Shown here piece after piece: positions 46,781 through 54,779 of a DNA stretch of 64,000 bases. The notes under the pieces are model-generated. The model made no database searches, had not been told where the DNA came from, and worked only from the letters and a program-made list of their open reading frames with translations. This DNA is from Muriicola soli (GTDB lineage Bacteria; Bacteroidota; Bacteroidia; Flavobacteriales; Flavobacteriaceae): positions 2,228,501 to 2,292,500 of the forward strand of contig NZ_CP035544.1 in NCBI RefSeq assembly GCF_004139715.1, read 5' to 3'. Both the position numbers and the translations under genes were made by a program. Positions within the stretch are counted from its first letter, which is position 1. Every line of letters begins with the position of its first letter.

Positions 46781-47926
46781 TTAGTTGTTGATGAATTCTT
46801 CACCCAGATTGAAGGTCAGCGAAAATCGCAAGGTATTTTCAAGAGGGTTTCTTACTTGTGACGAAGAGAATAGATAAGACAGATCTATTTGGGCTGCTTT
46901 AAATTTAAATCCGGCACCCAGGGAAAAGAATTTACGTGAACCTTTTGCTTCACTTTCGTTGAAGTATCCGGTACGCACCATAAATGACTGTTGAAAGGAA
47001 TACTCTGCTCCCAATGCCCAGGTGATCTCCTGAAATTCTTCACTCAAGCCATCAGGGGCATCACCGAAAGATTCAAAAACACCACTGAGAAAACCTATTT
47101 GCTGATATTCATCGTTGTCTTCCGAATCGACATCCCCATCGCCGTCAAAATCACGCGGAGTAGGAACGAGTAATTTGTTGAATTCTGTTGTTATTGCAAG
47201 AACATTGTCTTCGTCCAGGATAAAATCAAATCCTCCACCAAATCTCAGGTTGGTTGGGAGAAAGTTTTCCTGACCTCCTTCGTCATATTGTATTTTACCT
47301 CCGAGGTTGGAAAGATTAAAGCCTGCTCTCCAGCGACCATTGAAGTTGGAGAATGCAATTTCGTTAGATCTGAAATACCCTGCAACGTCTACCGCAAAGG
47401 AACTTGCAGCCTGCGAATCCACATTGCTGATCTCAGGAAGTCTGAGGTTAGATCTTATAAAACGACCTGCAACAGCCATCGAAAATTGCTCACTTAGTTT
47501 CAGGGAGTACGATCCATCGAGAGCGAGTTCATTGGGTTTTGCAAGGGTTCCAGGGTCGTTGGCAAATTGTCTTAACTCAATTTCACCCAGGGTGAAATAG
47601 CGCAGGCTAAATGCAAATGCGCTTCGATCATTGATCTTGTTGTAGAAACTACCATTTAAGAGTGAAATATCCGTTATGATACTTTCCAAATAGGGGGTAT
47701 AACTTACACCTATTCCCATCTTCTGTTCAGCAAAGGCAAATTTTGCAGGGTTCCACTGCTGGGAAAATGCATCAGTTGATGTGGCAACACCCATATCCCC
47801 CATTCCAGCTGCACGTGCGTCAGCAGCAATGGTCAAGAATGGTACTGCCGTGGTTATTACCCGTTCCTGTTGAGCAATTAAGTTACATGCGCCAAAAAAA
47901 ATAAGTAAGCCTGTTAATTTTCTCAT
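46781..47926 (-). CDS. porV: Type IX secretion system outer membrane protein PorV (LptO)
   Basis: A 381-residue beta-barrel protein with a signal peptide (MRKLTGLLIFFGACNLIAQQ), started at the ATG at 47926; the frame extends upstream without a convincing start. The mature N-terminus AVPFLTIAADARAAGMGDMGVATSTDAFSQQWNPAKFAF is the PorV/DUF3308 hallmark. PorV binds C-terminal signals of type IX cargo at the outer membrane and shuttles them to the sortase PorU. A calcium-site-like DFDGDGDVDSEDND loop is inserted in an extracellular region. The porU gene normally beside it is missing. Confidence 0.93.
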   Translation of the reverse strand: MRKLTGLLIFFGACNLIAQQERVITTAVPFLTIAADARAAGMGDMGVATSTDAFSQQWNPAKFAFAEQKMGIGVSYTPYLESIITDISLLNGSFYNKINDRSAFAFSLRYFTLGEIELRQFANDPGTLAKPNELALDGSYSLKLSEQFSMAVAGRFIRSNLRLPEISNVDSQAASSFAVDVAGYFRSNEIAFSNFNGRWRAGFNLSNLGGKIQYDEGGQENFLPTNLRFGGGFDFILDEDNVLAITTEFNKLLVPTPRDFDGDGDVDSEDNDEYQQIGFLSGVFESFGDAPDGLSEEFQEITWALGAEYSFQQSFMVRTGYFNESEAKGSRKFFSLGAGFKFKAAQIDLSYLFSSSQVRNPLENTLRFSLTFNLGEEFINN

Positions 47927-48493
47927 ATTTTTCACACTTATATATAATCTATGGTAATCCTCCGAACCTGTATAGAACAGCAAAAAAACCCTTCAGAATC
48001 TGTGATGATTCCCAAGTTCACTACAGGAAATTAATATTTATACATGTGGTAAACGGCCAATTTGAGAATATCTTGTACAAAACTCGGCTTTATTTCATCG
48101 TTCCCGATACAAAACGATAAACCGTTCATCGATACCTGCCTGTAAGATAGCGTCTAAGCCAGTAGATTCGATAATTTTTTTTGGATGACCAAGGAAAGAA
48201 AAACGGCACTTCATACTATAATGATATTTGTTCCGTTATGAAGTTGTAATGTTGGCTAAATATATATAGTAAACAGGCTTTAAGAAATTACCAGGCTGTA
48301 AAATATTATATGTAAAACGTCGTTTAAATAGCCGGACATTAAATTTAATTATATAACCGGGTCTTTTCAAGAGGTTGAAGAGACTAAAGCACAAGAAGTC
48401 CTGAAAGGAACAGATACTTACGAAAGAACATATACATCGGCATAAAGTTCATTCTATAGGTATCTGAAAAACTATTAAATCAAAGATCAACAG
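47927..48493. other. Intergenic region between porV and gldJ
   Basis: About 570 AT-rich bases between divergent porV and gldJ. It should hold both promoters, but I could not identify clear TTG/TAnnTTTG pairs. It contains no porU coding sequence. The only frame with any coding look is 39 codons on the reverse strand at 48095-48214 (start MKCRFSFLGHPKKIIE), without a recognised family or clear initiation signal; I treat it as unproven. Confidence 0.5.
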
Positions 48494-50161
48494 ATGAAAA
48501 AACAATTTATCAAAGTTGTACTCTCTTGCACCGTACTAGTAGCGGGTTTTACAGTCACCAGCTGTAAAAAATCGTCTAGTTCAAAAAATGTATCCAGGGC
48601 CACAGGCTGGAAGATCAATGCCAAAGAAGGAGGTTTTCAATACAACTCAGATTTTAAAGAGCAAGAAACAGCACCCGGACTTGTCTTTATTGAAGGAGGT
48701 ACTTTCACTAAAGGTAAGGTACAGGATGATGTGATGCACGACTGGAACAATACCCCTACTCAACAACATGTTCAGTCATTTTATATGGATGAGACCGAGG
48801 TTACCAATGTAATGTACCTGGAATATCTCGATTACCTGAAGAGTGTGTATCCTCCTGAAAATCCGAAATACGCAAATATCTATAAAGGCGCGCTACCCGA
48901 TACGCTGGTATGGCGTAATCGTTTAGGTTTCAATGAAACGATGACCAATAATTACCTGCGTCACCCCGCCTATGCCGAATATCCTGTGGTGGGTGTAAAC
49001 TGGGTACAGGCGACTCAATTCGCCGAATGGCGTACAGATCGTGTTAATGAAGCTGTATTGGAGCGAGAAGGATTTCTTGCCAAGGATGCAAAATACCAGG
49101 CGGTAACCGGAGAGGTTGCAGGTACGTTTAATACCGAGGCTTACCTCAACAGGCCTGAATCTGTTTATAACGGTCAGATTGATTCCCTGCAAGGAAATAA
49201 GAAAAAAGACTCTGTCTCTACTTTTGCCAAGCGAAGTAGTGGAATTATAAGTCCGGAATATCGTCTTCCAACAGAAACGGAATGGGAATATGCTGCCGCA
49301 GCCTTACAGGGAAGCAGGGAGTATAATAATTACAGAGGAAGAAAAAAATATCCATGGGAAGGTGAGTATACCCGAAATGGACAAAGAGTTGGACGTGGCG
49401 ATCAGCTGGCTAACTTTAAGCAAGGAAAAGGAGATTACGGAGGAATCGCCGGATGGTCTGATGACGGTGCTGATATTACTGCAGAAGTTAAATCATATAA
49501 ACCGAACGATCTTGGGTTATACGATATGGCAGGTAATGTAGCCGAATGGGTGGCAGATGTTTACAGGCCTATTGTAGATGACGAAATCAGCGACTTTAAC
49601 TATTATCGTGGAAATATATATTCCAAGACCGCTATCGGAGAAGATGGAAAAGTTAAAATCCTGAGGGACAGTATTGTTTTCGACACTCTGCCCAATGGAA
49701 AAGTAGTAGCTGTGAATCTTCCGGGTGAAATCCTTATGGTACCGGTAGATGAAGAAGAAACCTATCTCAGAACCAACTTTTCACAAAGTGATAACCGTGG
49801 ATATAGAGATGGAGACCCCGGATCTACAAGATTCTTCGATCGATTTAGTGAAGAAGAAGACGAGGCGAATCAGCGAAAAATGTACGATTCACCAAAGCAT
49901 AAAGTAGAAAGGGATTCCGCAGGTAACATCGTCAGAGGCTATGATACCAGCAATGAAAGAACAACCTTAATTAATGACGAAGTTCGCGTCTACAAAGGAG
50001 GTTCATGGAGAGACAGGGCCTATTGGTTAGATCCCGCCCAGAGAAGGTTCCTTCCCCAATATATGGCCACAGATTATATCGGTTTCAGATGTGCCATGTC
50101 GCGCGTAGGTTCAAAGTCGAAAACCAAGAACAAGACCGTTCGTGGTAAGAAAGCAAAATAG
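48494..50161 (+). CDS. gldJ: Gliding motility lipoprotein GldJ
   Basis: A 555-residue lipoprotein (Cys24 in FTVTSCKKS) with a formylglycine-generating-enzyme (SUMF1) fold: PGLVFIEGGTFTKG, DETEVTNVMYLEYLDYL, YPVVGVNWVQATQFAEWR, RLPTETEWEYAA, GLYDMAGNVAEWVADVY and the final GGSWRDRAYWLDPAQRRF...IGFRCAMS. GldJ is required for gliding and for stability of the type IX motor protein GldK. The C-terminus is Lys-rich (KSKTKNKTVRGKKAK), which is typical. It is followed by a strong terminator and then murF. Confidence 0.95.
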   Translation: MKKQFIKVVLSCTVLVAGFTVTSCKKSSSSKNVSRATGWKINAKEGGFQYNSDFKEQETAPGLVFIEGGTFTKGKVQDDVMHDWNNTPTQQHVQSFYMDETEVTNVMYLEYLDYLKSVYPPENPKYANIYKGALPDTLVWRNRLGFNETMTNNYLRHPAYAEYPVVGVNWVQATQFAEWRTDRVNEAVLEREGFLAKDAKYQAVTGEVAGTFNTEAYLNRPESVYNGQIDSLQGNKKKDSVSTFAKRSSGIISPEYRLPTETEWEYAAAALQGSREYNNYRGRKKYPWEGEYTRNGQRVGRGDQLANFKQGKGDYGGIAGWSDDGADITAEVKSYKPNDLGLYDMAGNVAEWVADVYRPIVDDEISDFNYYRGNIYSKTAIGEDGKVKILRDSIVFDTLPNGKVVAVNLPGEILMVPVDEEETYLRTNFSQSDNRGYRDGDPGSTRFFDRFSEEEDEANQRKMYDSPKHKVERDSAGNIVRGYDTSNERTTLINDEVRVYKGGSWRDRAYWLDPAQRRFLPQYMATDYIGFRCAMSRVGSKSKTKNKTVRGKKAK

Positions 50162-50190
50162 TTAAAAACTATATATAACATAAAGTGAAG

Positions 50191-50218
50191 CCCTGGCATC
50201 TTGCCGGGGTTTTTTTTT
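50191..50218 (+). terminator. Intrinsic terminator after gldJ
   Basis: An eight-pair stem (CCCTGGCA, 50191-50198, with TGCCGGGG, 50202-50209, one G-T pair) with a three-base loop is followed by nine T. It lies 30 bases past the gldJ stop and 12 bases before murF. Confidence 0.92.
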
Positions 50219-50229
50219 ATTTTTAGGCC

Positions 50230-51504
50230 ATGACAATAGAGGTCCTATATCAAATCTATCTCAAGCATCCGAAGGTCTCCACAGATTCAAGAAAGATCGC
50301 GGTTGGCGGACTATTCTTTGCTCTTAAGGGACCGAACTTCAATGGCAATACCTTTGCTGAGCAAGCCCTGCGGGAAGGTGCTGAATATGCCATTATCGAT
50401 GAAGATGAATACATGCACAATGAACGATATCTCCTTGTTGAAGACGTTCTAACTGCACTGCAACAACTGGGAACCTACCACCGCGAACAGTCAGGAGCCA
50501 AAATAATTGCCCTCACCGGAAGTAATGGAAAAACGACTACCAAAGAGCTGATACATTCCGTACTTGCCCAGAAATACAACACCATTGCAACGAGAGGAAA
50601 TTTGAATAATCATATTGGAGTACCCCTTACGTTGTTGACTATCAGGAAAGATACTGAGATTGCGGTAATTGAGATGGGGGCTAACCATCAAAAAGAGATT
50701 GAATTCTTGAGCCAATTGGCCCTACCTGACCACGGCTATATTACCAATTTTGGGAAGGCCCACCTGGAAGGATTTGGCGGTGTTGAAGGGGTTATTAAAG
50801 GCAAAAGTGAATTATTTCAGCACCTGATATCCCATGAAAAACATATTTTCTGGAATGCTGATGACCCTATTCAAGCTGAAAAACTAAAGAACTACCCCAA
50901 TAAAACCGGGTTCAGTAAAGGCAATATTGCCAATTATCAGATCCTTTTTCTTTCTGCTGATCCCTATGTAAAACTTCAAACTGAACAAACGGAAATAAAT
51001 ACAAATTTACCCGGGGCTTACAATTTTACAAATGCCGCAATTGCGGTAGTTATTGGGCTGTATTTAAAAGTTCCTCTAGTTAAAATCAAGGCGGGGATAG
51101 AAGCGTACCGGCCCGAGAATAATCGGTCTCAAATTTTAAACAAGAAGGGACTGGAAATCTATCTCGATGCCTACAATGCCAATCCCAGTAGTATGAAAGC
51201 AGCAATTGAGGCATTTGATAAAATACCGGCAAAATCCAAAACCGTACTCCTTGGAGATATGTTTGAATTGGGGGACGAAGCCCCCATGGAGCATCAGGCG
51301 ATTGCAGACCTCACTGCAAACCTATCTTTTGATGGTTTGTATTTTGTAGGGAAGAATTTTTCCCGCGTTAAGACCGATGGAAATACCTTCAGTTCATTTG
51401 AAGACTTTTCAGATTATCTAAAAGAACACCCTTTGGAAAAAGGAGCAGTTTTAATCAAAGGATCTCGTGGAATGGCCCTTGAAAGGATCCTCGACATCCT
51501 ATAA
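50230..51504 (+). CDS. murF: UDP-N-acetylmuramoyl-tripeptide--D-alanyl-D-alanine ligase
   Basis: A 424-residue Mur ligase that adds D-Ala-D-Ala to the cytoplasmic peptidoglycan precursor. The N-terminal domain contains the STDSRKIAVGGLFFALKG substrate motif, the ATP loop is TGSNGKTTTKE (96-106), and the central domain has VIEMGANHQKEIEFL and TNFGKAHLEGFGG. The C-terminal domain has LDAYNANPSSMKAAIEAF and LLGDMFELGDEA. It starts right after the gldJ terminator, so its promoter would have to lie at the end of gldJ, or it depends on readthrough. Confidence 0.96.
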   Translation: MTIEVLYQIYLKHPKVSTDSRKIAVGGLFFALKGPNFNGNTFAEQALREGAEYAIIDEDEYMHNERYLLVEDVLTALQQLGTYHREQSGAKIIALTGSNGKTTTKELIHSVLAQKYNTIATRGNLNNHIGVPLTLLTIRKDTEIAVIEMGANHQKEIEFLSQLALPDHGYITNFGKAHLEGFGGVEGVIKGKSELFQHLISHEKHIFWNADDPIQAEKLKNYPNKTGFSKGNIANYQILFLSADPYVKLQTEQTEINTNLPGAYNFTNAAIAVVIGLYLKVPLVKIKAGIEAYRPENNRSQILNKKGLEIYLDAYNANPSSMKAAIEAFDKIPAKSKTVLLGDMFELGDEAPMEHQAIADLTANLSFDGLYFVGKNFSRVKTDGNTFSSFEDFSDYLKEHPLEKGAVLIKGSRGMALERILDIL

Positions 51505-51575
51505 AACTAAAGTATCAAAGGGGAACTTATTCCTAAATCCACAGAAGGGTGAGATTCTTTCATTGCAATAACAAT

Positions 51576-51616
51576 TTGGATTACTCGCTTAGCTCGTGAT
51601 CCAAAGTCAGTCCGCT
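51576..51616 (+). repeat. 41-bp direct repeat, copy 1
   Basis: Identical to 51708-51748. It contains an imperfect inverted repeat: GGATTAC pairs loosely with GTGATCC around TCGCTTAGCTC. The similarity continues for a few bases beyond the repeat (CTGCAA after one differing base). Confidence 0.9.
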
Positions 51617-51634
51617 TCTGCAATTAGAAAATCT

Positions 51635-51664
51635 ACATCCCGCTCTGGCTGGATGTGTTCTTTT
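51635..51664 (+). terminator. Probable murF terminator
   Basis: ACATCC (51635-51640) pairs with GGATGT (51651-51656), with two further inner GC pairs after one mismatch, followed by a T-rich tract. It is 130 bases past the murF stop. Confidence 0.55.
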
Positions 51665-51707
51665 TATTCCCTCCAAAATCTCAAACTGAGTTTAGATTTT
51701 CTGGTAC

Positions 51708-51748
51708 TTGGATTACTCGCTTAGCTCGTGATCCAAAGTCAGTCCGCT
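51708..51748 (+). repeat. 41-bp direct repeat, copy 2
   Basis: An exact copy of 51576-51616, 132 bases downstream. It directly precedes the nested palindromic element. A related 15-base segment (ctgcaattagaaaat) follows copy 1 and recurs between the two tRNA genes at 52010-52024. Confidence 0.9.
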
Positions 51749-51757
51749 ACTGCAAAT

Positions 51758-51875
51758 ACTAAATCCCGGCGACTTAAGTCGCCGAAGGTTTTTTATTTTC
51801 TCTTCACATGGGCATACAAGTATGCCATGCTTCGAGAAAATAAAAAATCCATCCGCAAATGCGGATGGATTTAGT
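51758..51875. repeat. Nested palindromic element, about 118 bp
   Basis: Outer 9-base arms ACTAAATCC (51758-51766) and GGATTTAGT (51867-51875) are inverted. Inside are three more palindromes: CGGCGACTT/AAGTCGCCG (51767-51784, perfect), a long arm pair 51789-51817 with 51820-51847 (14 perfect outer pairs, a 4x4 internal loop, then 10 pairs with one bulge) and AATCCATCCGCA/TGCGGATGGATT (51846-51871). This resembles a MITE-like or REP-like mobile palindrome, but no target duplication is proven. Confidence 0.7.
51846..51871 (-). terminator. Terminator of tRNA-Val(GAC)
   Basis: A 12-pair perfect stem around two unpaired bases is followed on the reverse strand by six T. It begins about 13 bases past the tRNA 3' end. 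Confidence 0.8.
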
Positions 51876-51883
51876 GCTTGATG

Positions 51884-51958
51884 TGGAGTGTATTGGATTC
51901 GAACCAACGACCCCCGCCCTGTCAAGGCGGTGCTCTAAACCAACTGAGCTAACACTCC
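51884..51958 (-). tRNA. tRNA-Val (anticodon GAC)
   Basis: The reverse strand folds as a 75-base tRNA. The acceptor GGAGTGT pairs with ACACTCC, the D arm is GCTCAGTTGG...GAGC, the anticodon stem CCGCC/GGCGG encloses loop TTGACAG (anticodon GAC, reading GUC and GUU), and the T arm is GGTTCGAATCC. The discriminator is A and CCA is not encoded. The sequence closely resembles E. coli tRNA-Val(GAC). Confidence 0.95.
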
Positions 51959-52097
51959 ATTCATAAGGCGTTGCAATATCGGAAATATTTTAAGATTCAG
52001 AAAGTACGACTGCAATTAGAAAATTACATCGCACGGAAGTTCAGTGTATCTTTTTATTCCCCTGCAGTTGTTCAAACCAGTTTGGCGACTTTCGGGG

Positions 52098-52129
52098 AAA
52101 AAAAATCCACGCAATTTCGCGTGGATTTT
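52098..52129 (-). terminator. Terminator of tRNA-Val(TAC)
   Basis: AAAATCCACGC (52102-52112) pairs with GCGTGGATTTT (52119-52129); on the reverse strand a run of T follows. It lies about 10 bases past the tRNA 3' end. Confidence 0.85.
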
Positions 52130-52139
52130 CTGATTGTTG

Positions 52140-52214
52140 TGGGCCCTACTGGATTCGAACCAGTGACCCCCTGCTTGTAAGGCAGGTGCTCTGAACCAAC
52201 TGAGCTAAGAGCCC
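52140..52214 (-). tRNA. tRNA-Val (anticodon TAC)
   Basis: The reverse strand folds as a 75-base tRNA. The acceptor GGGCTCT pairs with AGGGCCC (one T-G pair), the D arm is GCTCAGTTGG...GAGC, the anticodon stem CCTGC/GCAGG encloses loop CTTACAA (anticodon TAC, reading GUA and GUG), and the T arm is GGTTCGAATCC. The discriminator is A and CCA is not encoded. Together with the neighbouring GAC isoacceptor it covers all four valine codons. Confidence 0.95.
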
Positions 52215-52272
52215 GAAAAGGAGTGCAAATATAGAATAGTTTTTTGATACCTAAAATAAAAAAAGTAAAAAA

Positions 52273-53487
52273 TCACAGCACCTCGGCTACCGTGAAATTG
52301 CTTCCCCCTACAAAAATAATATCATTGTTTTTTGCTCTTTTTTTAGCCAGTTCCAGGGCCTCGCCTACAGAACCGCAAACATTTCCTTTGAGGCCATATT
52401 CTTTCGCTTTTGCCTCCAGGAGATGTGCGTCTAATCCCCTTGGAATATCGGGCTTACAAAACAAATAATGGGCCTTCTCCGGAAACAAAGGAAGAATCTG
52501 ATCCAGGTTTTTCTCCTTTACCATCCCCAGGATAATATATAGATCTTGATACTCTTCTTTTAAGAGTTGATCCAAAACCAGCGAAAGACCTTCACTATTA
52601 TGTGCCGTATCAGCTATAATCTTTGGATGCGACTTTATTATTTGCCAACGACCCAGGAGTCCGGTATTTTCTTCTACCTTTTTCAATCCCGCTATAATAT
52701 GCGCTTCTTCTACCTTAAACTGCCCCAACAATTGTACGGTTGCAGCTACTCCTTTTATATTTCTCTCTTGATAACTGCCTAGTAAAGAAGTTGAATAGAC
52801 TTTCTTCACCATCTCCTCAGCAAAAATCAGCTTAGCCTGCTGACGTCCTGCCACAGCAGTAAATACTTCCGTAGTCTCTGTCTGTTTCTCACTTACAACC
52901 ACCGGGGTATATGGCTTAATAATCCCCGCTTTTTCATAAGCTATTTTTTCTACCGAATCTCCCAGGAGGTCTGCATGGTCCATTCCGATATTTGTGATAA
53001 GCGCGACTTCCGGAAAAATAATATTGGTCGAATCAAGTCTACCCCCTAAACCCACTTCTACTATGGCAATATCTACATTTTCCTTTGAAAAAAAATCAAA
53101 CGCAAGCGCTACGGTCATTTCAAAGAACGATATCCGATTCTTGGTGATATACGCTTTGTTATCAGAGATAAATTGTACAACATCTTCCTCTGATATCATT
53201 TGTCCGTCTATCTTAATGCGCTCCCGGAAATCCTTGAGATGAGGAGAAGTATACAAGCCTGTTTTATAGCCTGCTTCCTGCAGTATAGACGCAAGCATAT
53301 GGCTGGAGGATCCTTTTCCATTGGTTCCCGCCACATGAATACTTTTAAAATTGAGGTGTGGCTCTCTTAAATGAGTAGCAAAAGCTTGTATACCCTGAAG
53401 TTTACCATTGTAAGCTGAAGCCCCTTTTTGCTGGTACATGGGAAGTTGTGCGAACATCCAGTCCAGGGTGTCGTTATAGGTCATCAA
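52273..53487 (-). CDS. folC: Bifunctional folylpolyglutamate synthase/dihydrofolate synthase
   Basis: A 404-residue Mur-ligase-like enzyme that adds glutamate to folates (and usually to dihydropteroate). The ATP loop is HVAGTNGKGSSSHML (P-loop residues 54-60). Also visible are LYTSPHLKDFRERIKIDG, the EVGLGGRLDSTNII motif and ADTAHNSEGL. It directly abuts the tonB-like gene upstream (no spacer), so it ends the exbB-exbD-tonB-folC operon. Confidence 0.95.
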   Translation of the reverse strand: MMTYNDTLDWMFAQLPMYQQKGASAYNGKLQGIQAFATHLREPHLNFKSIHVAGTNGKGSSSHMLASILQEAGYKTGLYTSPHLKDFRERIKIDGQMISEEDVVQFISDNKAYITKNRISFFEMTVALAFDFFSKENVDIAIVEVGLGGRLDSTNIIFPEVALITNIGMDHADLLGDSVEKIAYEKAGIIKPYTPVVVSEKQTETTEVFTAVAGRQQAKLIFAEEMVKKVYSTSLLGSYQERNIKGVAATVQLLGQFKVEEAHIIAGLKKVEENTGLLGRWQIIKSHPKIIADTAHNSEGLSLVLDQLLKEEYQDLYIILGMVKEKNLDQILPLFPEKAHYLFCKPDIPRGLDAHLLEAKAKEYGLKGNVCGSVGEALELAKKRAKNNDIIFVGGSNFTVAEVL

Positions 53488-54384
53488 TTATTCCCCCAGT
53501 TTAAAATTGACTACCACAAAACCGACCTGTTGATTTGGTGCTTTCTGATCGAGGTTCCAACGATGTAGAAATGCAGTTTTCCTGGCAGGAGCCAACAAAC
53601 AAGGATGATTATTGGTAGTGCCCTTTACCCCCGGCGTAGCATCGATGACTTTCCCGTTCCTATCCACGACTATTCTTACAACTACTCTTCCCTCCTCATT
53701 ACATTCCTGCTGAACTTTCCCCTGATTGACCAAGGACCTTCCATTGAGGCCGTACCCTCCTGTTCCACTTCCCGATCCCGGAGTACCGTAATAACTAGTA
53801 GCATAGGGATCGCCATCTGCCTGACCTTTATCTCCCGGTAATTGATCATCACCCTCATTGCCCTGGGCAGTGCCATCGGCATTATTTATGCCACCCATAA
53901 GGGCGTCCAGTTTTCTTTTTTTAGCTTCCTCCTCCTGTTTTGCTTTTTCGATTGCCGCTAGCCTCTCCCTTTCAATTCGCTCTTCTTCTCTTCTCTTCTT
54001 TTCAGCAGCTTCCTCGGCCTTCTTTTTGGCTTCTTTCTGTTTTTCGATCTTGATGGCCTCCTCCCTTTGCTGGGTGAGCACTTCTTCTGCCACTTTATCT
54101 GGAGCTGTTTCCTCCAGAGGCTCTTCTTCCTCCTCTAAAACCTCAGCTTCCTTTTCCGGTTCTGATTTTTCCGGAGCTTCGTTCTGTGCCGGCCGCAGCA
54201 ATTCCTTAGGCTGTTCTCTTCCTGAGCCGAATTCCATACTCCCAAAGTTTACCGTTATCCCCTTTTCAATGGGCGGCTCCATATAAGTAAGACCGATGTA
54301 AAAAAGCAATAGGAGTAAGGCACTTAGCAGAAAAACAGTAAGTGAGAAGGACTTTTTCTTGTGTCTCGTATCTAGGAACGACAT
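53488..54384 (-). CDS. TonB-family energy transducer
   Basis: A 298-residue periplasm-spanning protein. One N-terminal membrane helix (residues about 13-33) precedes a conserved MEPPIEKGITVNFG segment. A long Glu/Lys/Arg-rich helical stalk (about residues 60-160) and a Gly-rich linker follow. A TonB C-terminal-like domain (GRVVVRIVVDRNGKVIDATPG...) ends the chain. It should relay proton-motive force from ExbB/ExbD to outer membrane receptors such as the SusC-type channel in this window. Its first base overlaps the exbD stop. Confidence 0.88.
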   Translation of the reverse strand: MSFLDTRHKKKSFSLTVFLLSALLLLLFYIGLTYMEPPIEKGITVNFGSMEFGSGREQPKELLRPAQNEAPEKSEPEKEAEVLEEEEEPLEETAPDKVAEEVLTQQREEAIKIEKQKEAKKKAEEAAEKKRREEERIERERLAAIEKAKQEEEAKKRKLDALMGGINNADGTAQGNEGDDQLPGDKGQADGDPYATSYYGTPGSGSGTGGYGLNGRSLVNQGKVQQECNEEGRVVVRIVVDRNGKVIDATPGVKGTTNNHPCLLAPARKTAFLHRWNLDQKAPNQQVGFVVVNFKLGE

Positions 54385-54770
54385 TAATTGGGTCGCACAG
54401 CCAGGATTACCTTATAATTATTCTTGTTGGCAATGTCCATGACATTGACGGCCTCCTTAATGGCGACACTTTCCTCTGCCCTCAGAATAATGGTGGGGTT
54501 CTCTTTTCCCTCCAGTGCTTTTTTTAGTTCAATTTCAATATAGGCTCCGTTAATCTGCTGATTGTCTACAAAATATTCCAGATTCTTGTTGATGGAAACC
54601 GAAACGTTTTGGGTATTGGTCGATTTCCCTTTAGCCTTGGGTAAAAGTAAATCCAGGGCATTGGGAGAATTGGCAGTCAGCATAAAAAAGATGAGCAGCA
54701 GGAATACAATGTCTGTCATGGAAGACATACTGAATTCCGGACTGATCTTATTTCTACCTTTCAATTTCAT
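54384..54770 (-). CDS. exbD: ExbD/TolR-family biopolymer transport protein
   Basis: A 128-residue protein with one N-terminal membrane helix. It contains the conserved proton-path Asp20 in MSSMTDIVFLLLIFFMLTA, followed by a periplasmic domain (YIEIELKKALEGKENPTIILRAEESVAIKEAVNVMDIA). It forms the proton-driven motor with ExbB. It lies 9 bases after exbB and overlaps the tonB gene by one base. Confidence 0.93.
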   Translation of the reverse strand: MKLKGRNKISPEFSMSSMTDIVFLLLIFFMLTANSPNALDLLLPKAKGKSTNTQNVSVSINKNLEYFVDNQQINGAYIEIELKKALEGKENPTIILRAEESVAIKEAVNVMDIANKNNYKVILAVRPN

Positions 54771-54779
54771 AAGTGGACT

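Larger units (their letters stand above)
51505..51883. other. Structured noncoding zone between murF and tRNA-Val(GAC)
   Basis: About 380 bases with no gene but dense structure: two exact copies of a 41-bp repeat, a probable murF terminator, an 18-base perfect palindrome, a long stem-loop of about 59 bases and a tRNA terminator hairpin. Open frames here are short and overlap the tRNA or the palindromes, so I treat them as noncoding. Sub-elements are listed separately. Confidence 0.7.

Noticed and set aside
51567..51875. CRISPR array considered because of the repeated 41-bp units and palindromes
   Set aside because: Only two copies of the repeat, irregular spacing and no cas genes.
51713..51925. 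A 70-codon reverse-strand frame overlapping tRNA-Val(GAC)
   Set aside because: It runs through the tRNA and the palindromic element; its sequence is explained by these structures.
51971..52180. A 69-codon forward frame across the inter-tRNA spacer
   Set aside because: It overlaps the antisense of tRNA-Val(TAC) and its terminator; no family resemblance.
53858..54286. A 142-codon Ser-rich forward frame opposite the TonB gene
   Set aside because: It is the antisense of the Glu/Lys/Gly-rich TonB stalk; the composition is an artefact of that sequence.
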